Program-made: the position numbers and the translations under genes
Source: Sutterella sp.
Lineage (GTDB): Bacteria > Pseudomonadota > Gammaproteobacteria > Burkholderiales > Burkholderiaceae_F
Assembly (NCBI GenBank): GCA_019418605.1
Contig: DYBN01000019.1
Location: 54,262-118,261, forward strand
Reading direction: 5' to 3'
DNA length: 64,000 nucleotides
Notes under the pieces: model-generated
The model's input: the letters and a program-made list of their open reading frames with translations, nothing else
What the model was told of the DNA's origin: nothing
Database searches by the model: none
Part shown: positions 54,328 through 64,000 of the stretch, in pieces
Layout: each line of letters starts with the position of its first letter
Position numbering within the stretch: position 1 is the stretch's first letter

Positions 54328-54792
54328 TTAGAGAAATGAGGGCCAGACCGGCACGTACATGCCGATGCCGAGCACGAAGATGATGTAGGAGGCCGCGTCG
54401 AGCACGACGATCATCAGGATCGTTTCCTTCCAGTTGATGGTGCGGCTGGCAAGCATCGAGATGGCGATCATGGCCGCAAGCGAAATCATGAGTCCGAATG
54501 TGGTCAGCAGCAGCGAGAAGACAACGACCGAGCCCAGAATCATAAACAAAACGAACCAGTGGAACTTTTCGACGCGCCCTTCGTCGGGCGTCTCAGGGGC
54601 TCTTGCAATTCCCCTGATGCCGATGATGGCGCCGATAAAGGCCATGGCCGCGCCCAAAAGAGTCGGAAAATACGCCGGCCCCATGCGGGAGGCCGTGCCG
54701 ATTTCATGGCGCTGTGCGAAAACAATGAAGAAGATTCCAAGCAGGATGAAAAGTACGCCCGACCAGAAATCCTTTGCGTTGCGAATGGACAT
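54328..54792 (-). CDS. tctB: tripartite tricarboxylate transporter small subunit TctB
   Basis: Small membrane subunit of the Tct importer, 154 residues with four hydrophobic helices. The N-terminus (NAKDFWSGVLFILLGIFFIV) and the GTASRMGPAYFPTLLGAAMA loop are typical of TctB. It lies 15 bp upstream of tctA and 78 bp downstream of tctC, in the usual C-B-A order. Confidence 0.92.
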   Translation of the reverse strand: MSIRNAKDFWSGVLFILLGIFFIVFAQRHEIGTASRMGPAYFPTLLGAAMAFIGAIIGIRGIARAPETPDEGRVEKFHWFVLFMILGSVVVFSLLLTTFGLMISLAAMIAISMLASRTINWKETILMIVVLDAASYIIFVLGIGMYVPVWPSFL

Positions 54793-54870
54793 GAAAAGAG
54801 TTCACGAAAAACGAAGCCCGCTTTCGAAAGAGGAAAGCGGGGCTCCGCTTGAGTCTTCAATGCTGAAGGG

Positions 54871-55869
54871 TTAATCGACGCGAGCGCCGGAGGCCTTCAC
54901 GATCTCGGCATACTTCTTGAGCTCGGATTCAATGAGAGCCTTGAATTCAGCCGGAGAGCAGGGGGCGGATTCGCCGCCGAGCTTGGCGAGGCGATCCTTC
55001 ATCTCGGTGCTCTTGAGCGCCGTGGTGATCACTTCGTTGAGGTGATTGACGATGTTGGCGGGCGTCTTTGCCGGCACGAAGAGGCCGTACCAGGTCGAGA
55101 TGTCAAAGTCGGGCACGCCCGCTTCAACCATGGTCGGAATATCGGGCATCGACTTGGCGCGCGTGGTCGTCGTCACGGCCAGGGCAACGAGCTTGCCCGA
55201 CTGAATGTTGGCGGTGGCCGAGGCGAGATTGTCAAACATCAGGTCGGTCTGGCCTGCGAGCACGGAGAGCTGCGCGGCGGCCGCGCCCGCGTAGGGCACG
55301 TGCACCATCTTGATGCCTGCCTTGGCTTTCAGGAGTTCGCCGGCCATGTGTCCGCCAGAGCCGTTGCCGCCCGAGGCGTAGTTGAGCTTGTCGGGGTTCT
55401 TCTTGCAGTAGGCGACGAGATCGGCCACGGACTTGATGCCGGTCTTGGCCTGAAATTCGGGGGTGACGACAAGAACGTTGGGCACGTGCGCGATGAGCGT
55501 GACGGGCTCGAAGTCCTTGATCGGGTCGTAGGGCAGCTTCTTGAAAAGATTGGGGTTGACGGCGTGCGTGGCGACTGCGCCCACGCAAAGCGTCATGCCG
55601 TCGGGCTTTTGCTGCGCAAGATAGGCAACGCCGCGGTTGCCGCCGGCGCCGGGCCGGTTGTCGACGATGACGTTGCCGAGCTCTTCGTGGACGGCTTCGG
55701 CAATGGCGCGGGCCGATACGTCAAGCGGGCCTCCGGGCGGGTAGGGAACAATAATGCGGATGGGGTTGGATCCGGTGCCTGTCTGGGCGAGAGCCGCAGC
55801 GGGGACCGACGAGAGGGCGGAGACGGCGAGGACGCCTCCGAGCAGAGTGCGACGATTCAGACTGACCAC
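54871..55869 (-). CDS. tctC: tripartite tricarboxylate transporter substrate-binding protein TctC (Bug family)
   Basis: Periplasmic receptor of the Tct importer, 332 residues. The signal (NRRTLLGGVLAVSALSSV) ends at AALA-Q. The Bug-family pattern follows: IRIIVPYPPGGPLDVSARAI, VDNRPGAGGNRGVAYLA, LPYDPIKDFEPVTLIA and YASGGNGSGGHMAGELL. The start is GTG at 55869 with AAAGGAAG upstream; the open frame to 56157 crosses the clpB promoter region and lacks a signal. Bug proteins bind a range of carboxylates, so the ligand is not certain. Confidence 0.92.
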   Translation of the reverse strand: MVSLNRRTLLGGVLAVSALSSVPAAALAQTGTGSNPIRIIVPYPPGGPLDVSARAIAEAVHEELGNVIVDNRPGAGGNRGVAYLAQQKPDGMTLCVGAVATHAVNPNLFKKLPYDPIKDFEPVTLIAHVPNVLVVTPEFQAKTGIKSVADLVAYCKKNPDKLNYASGGNGSGGHMAGELLKAKAGIKMVHVPYAGAAAAQLSVLAGQTDLMFDNLASATANIQSGKLVALAVTTTTRAKSMPDIPTMVEAGVPDFDISTWYGLFVPAKTPANIVNHLNEVITTALKSTEMKDRLAKLGGESAPCSPAEFKALIESELKKYAEIVKASGARVD

Positions 55870-56329
55870 TTCATCTTCCTTTACATTGGTGCACGACCCC
55901 CTCGCAGTGGACGCGATTGAGCCGGCGGTTTCTACTAATTTGGAAAAACTGCCGTCAATTCTATGCCTTTTTCGGTTTTCACGTTTTTGGTGCAAATTCG
56001 TGCCCGATGATGGGGAACGGGCACCGGCGTCACCTTGCCCCGATTCAACGAGAAAAAGACGCAAAGACTGCGAATGCAGCGGGGCTGCTTTCGAGCGCGC
56101 CTGCGGCGCCCTTGGGCCAAAGGGTGCTTTTGGGCATTGGGGTACTTGAAAACACATGCACCCGACTCCATATGCAAAGCATCAGACAAAGCGGCGTTTG
56201 CCTCACGCAAGCTCTTGAATCTTCAGGAGATTTTGAGCTGGTCAAGGCGGCGCTGCAGCTGCTCCTACAAAGCTTTGAGCCGTTTTGCAAAGACAACGGC
56301 TCAGGCAGCAAGTGGACAAGAAAAGGACT
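55870..56329. other. 460-bp divergent region between tctC and clpB
   Basis: No gene is supported. It contains the clpB heat-shock promoter candidate (56145-56173). The tctC promoter must also lie here, on minus, but no convincing boxes were found. Confidence 0.5.
56145..56173 (+). promoter_or_regulatory. sigma-32 (heat-shock) promoter of clpB
   Basis: CTTGAAA (56145-56151) and CTCCATAT (56166-56173) are separated by 14 bases. This matches the sigma-32 consensus CTTGAAA-N13-15-CCCCATNT at all but one position. It lies about 155 bp upstream of the clpB start on the same strand, and clpB is a classic sigma-32 gene. Confidence 0.75.
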
Positions 56330-58930
<2,601 letters not shown>

Positions 58931-59003
58931 CGGGCCTTGGGCCGGCGCGGCCTGACGCGGGCGAAAACCCGCTTCAAGCCCCGCGCCCGCGCAGGCAAAG
59001 CAA

Positions 59004-59063
59004 ACGGCCCCGGCAAACGCGCCTGCCGTCAAGGCAAGAGCGTTTGCCGGGGCCGTTTTTTTC
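59004..59063 (+). terminator. terminator of clpB
   Basis: A perfect 16-bp stem (ACGGCCCCGGCAAACG / CGTTTGCCGGGGCCGT, 59004-59019 and 59041-59056) is followed by a run of seven T residues. It is among the strongest terminators in the window. Confidence 0.88.
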
Positions 59064-59117
59064 CGCCGGAAAACCGGCAGAGTCGGCAAAGGGCGGCCGG
59101 GCGCGCCGCCCATTTTG

Positions 59118-60293
59118 TCAGTTCAGGGTCGGAGCGAAGTTCGTGGCGTCCTTGTCGTCGGCAAACTCAATGTGCACGATGAGCCCCTGCGGGTTTGCGT
59201 ACAGGGGCGAGCCGCATTCCTCGCACCACTCAAGCGGGAAGTCCTGCTCGTGAAAGACGATGCTGCGCACGCCCTGCGTGTGCAGGATGTCCTGCGCGAG
59301 CTCCCGCACGTGATCGATCTCATCGGGATTGACGGGCCAGGCGATGCCCGAGACGACTTTCTCGGGCGAGCGCTTGGGGCTGATTCCCACGCGCAGCTCC
59401 GTGACCGCGTCCGCATTGTCCGACGTGGTGGGGATGAAGAATGCGGCCGAGGCGATCACGTCGCCCGGCGTGTAGCCCATGCTGCCGATGAAGTCCACAA
59501 GCGACTTCAGGCTCCAGACGCGCATGGCGTTTTCGCTTTGCCTCCAGGCCGAGAAGTACGCTGCCGGGGGCTGCACCTCGTAGACCGCGCCGATCATGGC
59601 GAACTCAAGGGCCTTGTGCGCTTCCAGGCAGAAGTTCATCATGGCCCGCGCCCGGTCGATGTAGGTCTCTTGTGGGGAGCAGAAGAGTTCGGCCGCCGTG
59701 GGCGCCGTGACGGCCACAAGCAGATAGCGCGAATCGGCGAAATCGGCCGCAGCCGGCTTGTCAATGAGATCGGGCAGATCAACAACCGGATTTTCCGGAT
59801 CGTCCTTTGGGGCGGTGAGCCGCGCCAGAATGCCGCGCACGGCGGCAAACCCGTCGGGGATGTGTTCCGGGGCGAGAAGCACGTTGCCGATGCGCACGCG
59901 CGCACGGCCCGAGGTCATGTGTTTTTTGTAGCTTTGCGCCACGCGCTCAAGGGCCGAGGGCGCGATGGGGCCGCAGTGGTTGCGGTAGCGGCTCCAGGCC
60001 AGAAGCGGCACGATGACAAGAATGCTCGTCTCCTCTTCGGTCGTGATGCTTTGTGCTGACTCTTCGGCAAATGCAAGAAGTTGATCGTAGGCAGGAAGCC
60101 GATCGGGCTTGAGTGCAGACAGCGCCGCTTCGATTTCGGTGTCGTCTCCTTCATCGAGCGCCTTGCGCGTGAGCTCTTCAAGCGCAGTCTCATAGGGGAC
60201 GTCTTCGAGCCGCGTGCTTGACTCGGTGAGCAAAAGGGCAAGCCTTTGCAGTTCGTCTCTGAGCAGCTTCTGCTCGTTGTGTTGCATGGACAT
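59118..60293 (-). CDS. DUF2863-type protein of unknown function
   Basis: A 391-residue soluble protein with no signal peptide. The N-terminus is a helical region (NEQKLLRDELQRLALLL) and the middle contains LVIVPLLAWSRYRNHCGPI. The C-terminus has GVRSIVFHEQDFPLEW, a zinc-like CEECGSPLYANPQG (residues about 356-369) and IVHIEFADD. This combination resembles the betaproteobacterial DUF2863 family, to the best of my recall; the function is unknown. It is a single gene, convergent with clpB. The start at 60293 is followed by an alternative Met at position 3. Confidence 0.6.
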   Translation of the reverse strand: MSMQHNEQKLLRDELQRLALLLTESSTRLEDVPYETALEELTRKALDEGDDTEIEAALSALKPDRLPAYDQLLAFAEESAQSITTEEETSILVIVPLLAWSRYRNHCGPIAPSALERVAQSYKKHMTSGRARVRIGNVLLAPEHIPDGFAAVRGILARLTAPKDDPENPVVDLPDLIDKPAAADFADSRYLLVAVTAPTAAELFCSPQETYIDRARAMMNFCLEAHKALEFAMIGAVYEVQPPAAYFSAWRQSENAMRVWSLKSLVDFIGSMGYTPGDVIASAAFFIPTTSDNADAVTELRVGISPKRSPEKVVSGIAWPVNPDEIDHVRELAQDILHTQGVRSIVFHEQDFPLEWCEECGSPLYANPQGLIVHIEFADDKDATNFAPTLN

Positions 60294-61115
60294 GTGTTCT
60301 TGTTGGTTTTTATGGCGCCGGGTGCGTGCCGCAATGCACGTGCAGGAAGGCTGCGGCCGGCGCTTTCATTCTGGTTGCTTGGCCGTCGGGGCGTCGCTTG
60401 ACTTTTTCGTTGTCGTTATACATCGACGGCGGCCGCTTAGTCTAATCAAAGCGCGTCCCGAGCACAAAACGCCCGACCTTCAGGCGCGGGCCCGCGCAAA
60501 ACAAGCCAAGTGAAGGCGAAAGTCCCTTGGGTGAAAAGTTTCCGGGAGAGTCGCGCAAAAGGCACTTGTTCGCGGCCTGAAAAATTTGGTTTCCAAACGC
60601 ATGAAAACTTCATTTTTGCCCTGTAGGTGCATGCTAAAATGCCCGCGCCTTGCTCCCTTGAGGGCAAGAAAACAGAGGCTTGGTGAGAATGCCTTTCCCC
60701 GGCCTTCGCGCCTTCCGCGCTTTTCGTGTTTTTTCGTGCCTTTTTAAGGCTCTCCCGGCTTTCGTGCTTTTGTCTTTTTTCAAGCCTTTCTTTGGCGGCG
60801 AGCGCCGCTCACAGGGGGCGGCAAAAGCGCTTTCGTCATTTGAGAAAGCCTGCATGAAAAAAAGAGCGCGGGGCCCGCAAGCAGCCAAAAGCGCCCAAAC
60901 ACACCGCAAAGGGCGACGGTTTGAGCCTGCGGCCGGTGCAGAGCCCTCTCACGAGTCCTCATCGATACTTCGACTTCATCATCTTTGTTTTTGGCGGCTG
61001 CCGTGCTTTGAAGGCCGCAGCCCGTTGCGCCGGGGAGTCTTCCCTCAGGCGCCCGCAGCTGCGGCGCCGTGCGGTTTTTTCTTTGGCGGCGCCCGCCTGA
61101 CTTTTGTATCTTTCG
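60294..61115 (+). other. 822-bp gene-poor leader upstream of lepA
   Basis: No credible protein gene was found; the short frames here are low-complexity and run both ways. An extended -10 element TGCTAAAAT (60632-60640) lies about 475 bp before lepA. From 60710 to 60795 the plus strand is very rich in T and C, with repeated TTCGTG-TTTT words, unlike the rest of the window. It is probably a long 5' leader for lepA-lepB-rnc, possibly with an unrecognised RNA. Confidence 0.4.
60632..60640 (+). promoter_or_regulatory. extended -10 promoter candidate for lepA operon
   Basis: TGCTAAAAT fits an extended -10 (TGnTATAAT) with one mismatch. No good -35 is present at 16-18 bp. The words around it (CTAAAATGCCCG) recur upstream of mobB at 16498-16509. 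Confidence 0.4.
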
Positions 61116-62909
61116 ATGGACAACATCCGCAATTTCTCGATCATCGCCCATATCGATCACGGGAAATCGACGCTTGCCGACCGGCTGATTCAGCGCTGCG
61201 GCGGCCTTTCCGAACGTGAAATGAGCGAGCAGGTGCTCGACAGCATGGACCTTGAGCGCGAGCGCGGCATCACGATCAAGGCGCAGACGGCAAGCCTGCG
61301 CTACAAGGCCAAGGACGGCAACACGTACGAACTCAACCTCATCGACACCCCCGGGCACGTCGACTTCTCCTATGAGGTGAGCCGCTCGCTGTCGGCCTGC
61401 GAAGGCGCGCTTCTCGTGGTTGACGCCACCCAGGGCGTCGAGGCGCAGACCGTGGCCAACTGCTACACCGCCATTGATCTGGGCGTTGAAGTGATTCCGG
61501 TGCTCAACAAGATGGATTTAAAGAGCGCCAATCCGGAAGCCGCGCAGGAAGAAATCGAGGACGTCATCGGCATTGACGCCACCGATGCCGTGCTGTGCTC
61601 GGCCAAAACCGGCATGGGAATCGACGACATCCTCGAGCGCATCGTGCGCGACGTCCCGCCTCCGGCGGGCGACCCGCAGGCGCCGCTGCAGGCGCTCATC
61701 ATCGACAGCTGGTTTGACAACTACGTGGGCATCGTCACGCTCGTGCGCGTGGTCAACGGCACCATTCGCCCCAAGGACAAGGTAAAGCTCATGGCTACCG
61801 GCGCCACGCACTTGGTCGAACAAGTGGGCGTCTTTACGCCCAAGGCCAAGGTGCGGGAGTGCCTGAAGGCGGGCGAAGTCGGCTTCGTGGTCTCGGGCAT
61901 CAAGGAACTTAAGGACGCGCGCGTGGGCGATACGATCACCACGGCCGCGGGCGGCGCCGAGCAGCCGCTGCCGGGCTTTAAGGAAGTCAAGCCGCAGGTC
62001 TTTGCGGGGCTCTATCCGGTGGAGTCCAATCAGTACGATGCGCTTCGCGAGGCGCTACTTAAGCTGCAGCTCAACGATGCGGCTCTGCGCTTTGAGCCAG
62101 AGGTTTCGCAGGCCTTGGGGTTTGGTTTTCGCGCGGGCTTTTTGGGACTTCTGCACATGGACATCGTGCAGGAGCGCCTTGAGCGCGAATACGACATGGA
62201 CCTCATCACGACCGCGCCGAGCGTGGTCTATGAGGTGCTCCTTACCAACGGCGAGGTCGTGCGGGTGGAAAACCCAAGCAAGATGCCGCCTCCGGACAAG
62301 ATTGCGGAAATCCGCGAGCCGATCGACACCGTGACGATCTTCGTGCCCAACGACTACGTGGGCGCGGTGATGAAGCTGTGTCAGGAAAAGCGCGGCGTGC
62401 AGGTAAATCTTGCCTACCACGGCCGCCAGGTGCACCTCACCTATGAGCTGCCGCTTGCCGAAATCGTGCTTGACTTCTTTGACCGAATGAAGTCGATTAC
62501 GCGCGGCTACGCCTCGATGGACTACGAATTCAAGGAATACCGCGCCTCGGACGTCGTCAAGGTCGACATGCTCATCAACGGCGACCGCGTCGACGCCTTG
62601 AGCAGCATCGTGCACCGCACCAACGCCCAGTCGCGCGGCCGCGAAATCGCCGCGCGGCTTCGCTCGCTCATTCCGCGCCAGATGTACGACGTCGCCATTC
62701 AGGCCGCGATCGGCGCCAACATCATCGCGCGCGAGAACATCAAGGCTTTGAGAAAGAACGTGCTCGCCAAGTGCTACGGCGGCGACATCACGCGCAAAAA
62801 GAAGCTGCTTGAGAAGCAAAAGGCCGGCAAAAAGCGCATGAAGCAGGTGGGAAGCGTGGAAATTCCGCAGGAAGCCTTCCTTGCCATTTTGCAGGTCGAT
62901 GATAAGTAA
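61116..62909 (+). CDS. lepA: elongation factor 4 (LepA)
   Basis: Ribosome-associated GTPase affecting translocation and initiation, 597 residues. The G domain shows AHIDHGKSTL (G1), DTPGHVDF (G3) and NKMDLK (G4). Domains II-III and V follow, with the LepA-specific C-terminal domain ending KRMKQVGSVEIPQEAFLAIL. ATG at 61116 gives MDNIRNFSIIAH, the usual start; an in-frame TTG four codons upstream is ignored. It heads the conserved lepA-lepB-rnc operon. Confidence 0.97.
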   Translation: MDNIRNFSIIAHIDHGKSTLADRLIQRCGGLSEREMSEQVLDSMDLERERGITIKAQTASLRYKAKDGNTYELNLIDTPGHVDFSYEVSRSLSACEGALLVVDATQGVEAQTVANCYTAIDLGVEVIPVLNKMDLKSANPEAAQEEIEDVIGIDATDAVLCSAKTGMGIDDILERIVRDVPPPAGDPQAPLQALIIDSWFDNYVGIVTLVRVVNGTIRPKDKVKLMATGATHLVEQVGVFTPKAKVRECLKAGEVGFVVSGIKELKDARVGDTITTAAGGAEQPLPGFKEVKPQVFAGLYPVESNQYDALREALLKLQLNDAALRFEPEVSQALGFGFRAGFLGLLHMDIVQERLEREYDMDLITTAPSVVYEVLLTNGEVVRVENPSKMPPPDKIAEIREPIDTVTIFVPNDYVGAVMKLCQEKRGVQVNLAYHGRQVHLTYELPLAEIVLDFFDRMKSITRGYASMDYEFKEYRASDVVKVDMLINGDRVDALSSIVHRTNAQSRGREIAARLRSLIPRQMYDVAIQAAIGANIIARENIKALRKNVLAKCYGGDITRKKKLLEKQKAGKKRMKQVGSVEIPQEAFLAILQVDDK

Positions 62910-62930
62910 CCGTTTTTGACTCCGAACAAG

Positions 62931-63821
62931 ATGAACTTCGCTCTGATTTTATTTTTGCTCACAGTCTTCACGGGCATCATGTGGGTGCTTGAAAAGTTCC
63001 GCTTTCTGCCGCAGCGCCGCGCCCGCGCCGATGCGGCCGCCCGTGAATTCGAAAGTACAAACCGCGAGGCGATCGACCGAGGCGAAAAGTCGGTGATTGA
63101 TGCGCGCAACGCCATCTATGCCGACGCGATGCGCGAGCCCTGGTGGCTTGACTACACCGCCGGGCTTTTCCCCGTCATCGCCATCGTCTTTTTGCTTCGC
63201 TCGTTTCTCTTCGAACCGTTTCGCATTCCGTCGGGATCGATGCTGCCGACGCTTTACATCGGCGACTTCATCCTCGTCAACAAGTACGACTACGGCATCC
63301 GTTTGCCGGTGGTCAACACCAAGATCATTGATCTGGGCTCGCCCGAGCGCGGCGACGTGGTGGTCTTTCGCTATCCGATGGACGAGTCGATGGACTACAT
63401 CAAGCGCGTCGTGGGCTTGCCGGGCGATACGGTGAGCTACATCGACAAGCGGCTCACGATCAACGGCGAGCCGGTGGAAGTTGAGCTCAAGGGCGACTGG
63501 GTCGATCCCTTTACGATGGTGACCTTGTCGCGCGGCACGGAAACGCTCGGCGGCGTGCGGCACGACTTTGCCGTCGACCCCCGCATCGGGTCGGGCCTGA
63601 GGGGGCGCCCGTATGAGCGCGTCGGAGACGGCTGCAAGTACTATCAAAACGGCTTTGTCTGCCGCGTGCCCGAGGGGCAGTACTTCGTGATGGGCGACAA
63701 TCGCGACAACAGCGAGGACAGCCGCTACTGGGGATTTGTTGAAGACCGTCAGCTCGTGGGCAAGGCCGTGGCAATCTGGGCCAACTTCAGCGACATGTCC
63801 CGCGTGGGCGGCATTGACTAG
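62931..63821 (+). CDS. lepB: signal peptidase I
   Basis: Membrane protease that removes Sec and Tat signal peptides. The 296-residue protein has an N-terminal anchor (FALILFLLTVFTGIMWVLEK) and a second one (LFPVIAIVFLLRSFLFEPF). The catalytic serine is in IPSGSMLPTL near residue 100 and the catalytic lysine in YIKRVVGLPGD near 157. Box E is GDNRDNSEDSRYWG. ATG at 62931 is preferred over TTG at 62916. It is 21 bp downstream of lepA. Confidence 0.96.
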   Translation: MNFALILFLLTVFTGIMWVLEKFRFLPQRRARADAAAREFESTNREAIDRGEKSVIDARNAIYADAMREPWWLDYTAGLFPVIAIVFLLRSFLFEPFRIPSGSMLPTLYIGDFILVNKYDYGIRLPVVNTKIIDLGSPERGDVVVFRYPMDESMDYIKRVVGLPGDTVSYIDKRLTINGEPVEVELKGDWVDPFTMVTLSRGTETLGGVRHDFAVDPRIGSGLRGRPYERVGDGCKYYQNGFVCRVPEGQYFVMGDNRDNSEDSRYWGFVEDRQLVGKAVAIWANFSDMSRVGGID

Positions 63822-63832
63822 GGACGCAAGCC

Positions 63833-64000
63833 ATGCATTTCAACCGCACCGTGCTGCCCGTTGAGGAGCTCGAGCGCCGCATCGGCTATGTCTTTGAGAA
63901 CAAGGCGATCGTCAGGCGCGCCGTGACGCACCGCAGTTTTTCGGCCGACCACAACGAGCGGCTCGAATTCCTGGGCGACTCGGTTTTGAACCTGTCTCTT
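63833..64000 (+). CDS. rnc: ribonuclease III (5' part, cut by window end)
   Basis: The first 56 codons are visible: MHFNRTVLPVEELERRIGYV, then VTHRSFSADH, ending with the catalytic signature NERLEFLGDSVLN, whose glutamate and aspartate bind magnesium. The enzyme processes rRNA and other double-stranded RNA. It starts 11 bp after the lepB stop, in the conserved lepA-lepB-rnc order; era would be expected next. Confidence 0.95.
   Translation, partial: MHFNRTVLPVEELERRIGYVFENKAIVRRAVTHRSFSADHNERLEFLGDSVLNLSL

Noticed and set aside
54871..56157. Longer tctC start at 56157
   Set aside because: The added 96 residues have no signal peptide and cross the clpB promoter region; GTG at 55869 with AAAGGAAG and a proper signal is better.
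60634..60909. 91-residue basic protein on minus upstream of lepA
   Set aside because: Lys/Arg/Ala-rich low-complexity frame with no ribosome site, overlapping equally poor frames on plus.
60294..61115. 4.5S RNA, tmRNA or RNase P RNA in the lepA leader
   Set aside because: No GGAAGCAG-type SRP RNA loop, nor tmRNA or RNase P core words, could be found.

Overview
This 64 kb window is GC-rich, densely coded chromosomal DNA from a betaproteobacterium of the Burkholderiales. The markers are conserved betaproteobacterial blocks (glnE divergent from yhdP, lepA-lepB-rnc, folD-prlC, lpxK-ycaR-kdsB-adk, uvrC-pgsA, leuS/lptE/holA/proA), a DUF2863-type gene, an arginine-type EF-P with EarP, and a tripartite tricarboxylate transporter operon. 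The mix of housekeeping genes with organic-acid transporters, a fumarate-reductase-like flavoprotein and a molybdenum cofactor set suggests a gut-type Sutterellaceae relative. That assignment is inference from gene content; no rRNA or other species marker is present.

Layout. 1-11.3 kb is the accessory, metabolic part, almost all on the minus strand: a partial FAD-dependent fumarate-reductase-like protein, a Tau/Ssu-type ABC importer with an HxlR regulator, then (after queH on plus) a Fbp/Afu-type ABC importer and a two-subunit UxaA/SuyAB-like dehydratase or lyase. 11.6-16.2 kb holds tRNA-Glu(CTC), an RlmL-type rRNA methylase, proA, holA and lptE on minus. 16.6-19.9 kb is a plus-strand cassette (mobB-moeA-moaD-moaE-crcB-lprI-like) that separates lptE from leuS (20.1-22.7 kb). 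23-43.3 kb is core: uvrD, efp-earP, uvrC-pgsA, yhdP/glnE, an M20 amidohydrolase, carbonic anhydrase, a YczE-like membrane protein, prlC and folD.

43.4-52.2 kb contains an unrecognised lipoprotein, a membrane pyrophosphatase, then adk-kdsB-ycaR-lpxK and a long RluA-type pseudouridine synthase. 52.4-55.9 kb is the tctCBA operon. Its tctA carries a perfect 427-bp tandem duplication that breaks the frame; removing one copy restores an exact 502-residue TctA. 56.3-64 kb holds clpB (with a good sigma-32-like promoter), a DUF2863-type gene, an 822-bp gene-poor leader, and lepA-lepB-rnc (rnc cut by the window end).

Functionally, the accessory loci are import and conversion of small organic acids or sulfonates/phosphonates (two ABC systems, TctCBA, the UxaA-like pair, the flavoprotein). 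The Moco cassette would support molybdoenzymes located elsewhere. No CRISPR array, insertion sequence, integrase or phage module was seen. The strongest unusual signal is the tctA duplication: a reversible on/off switch, a recent mutation, or an assembly artefact.
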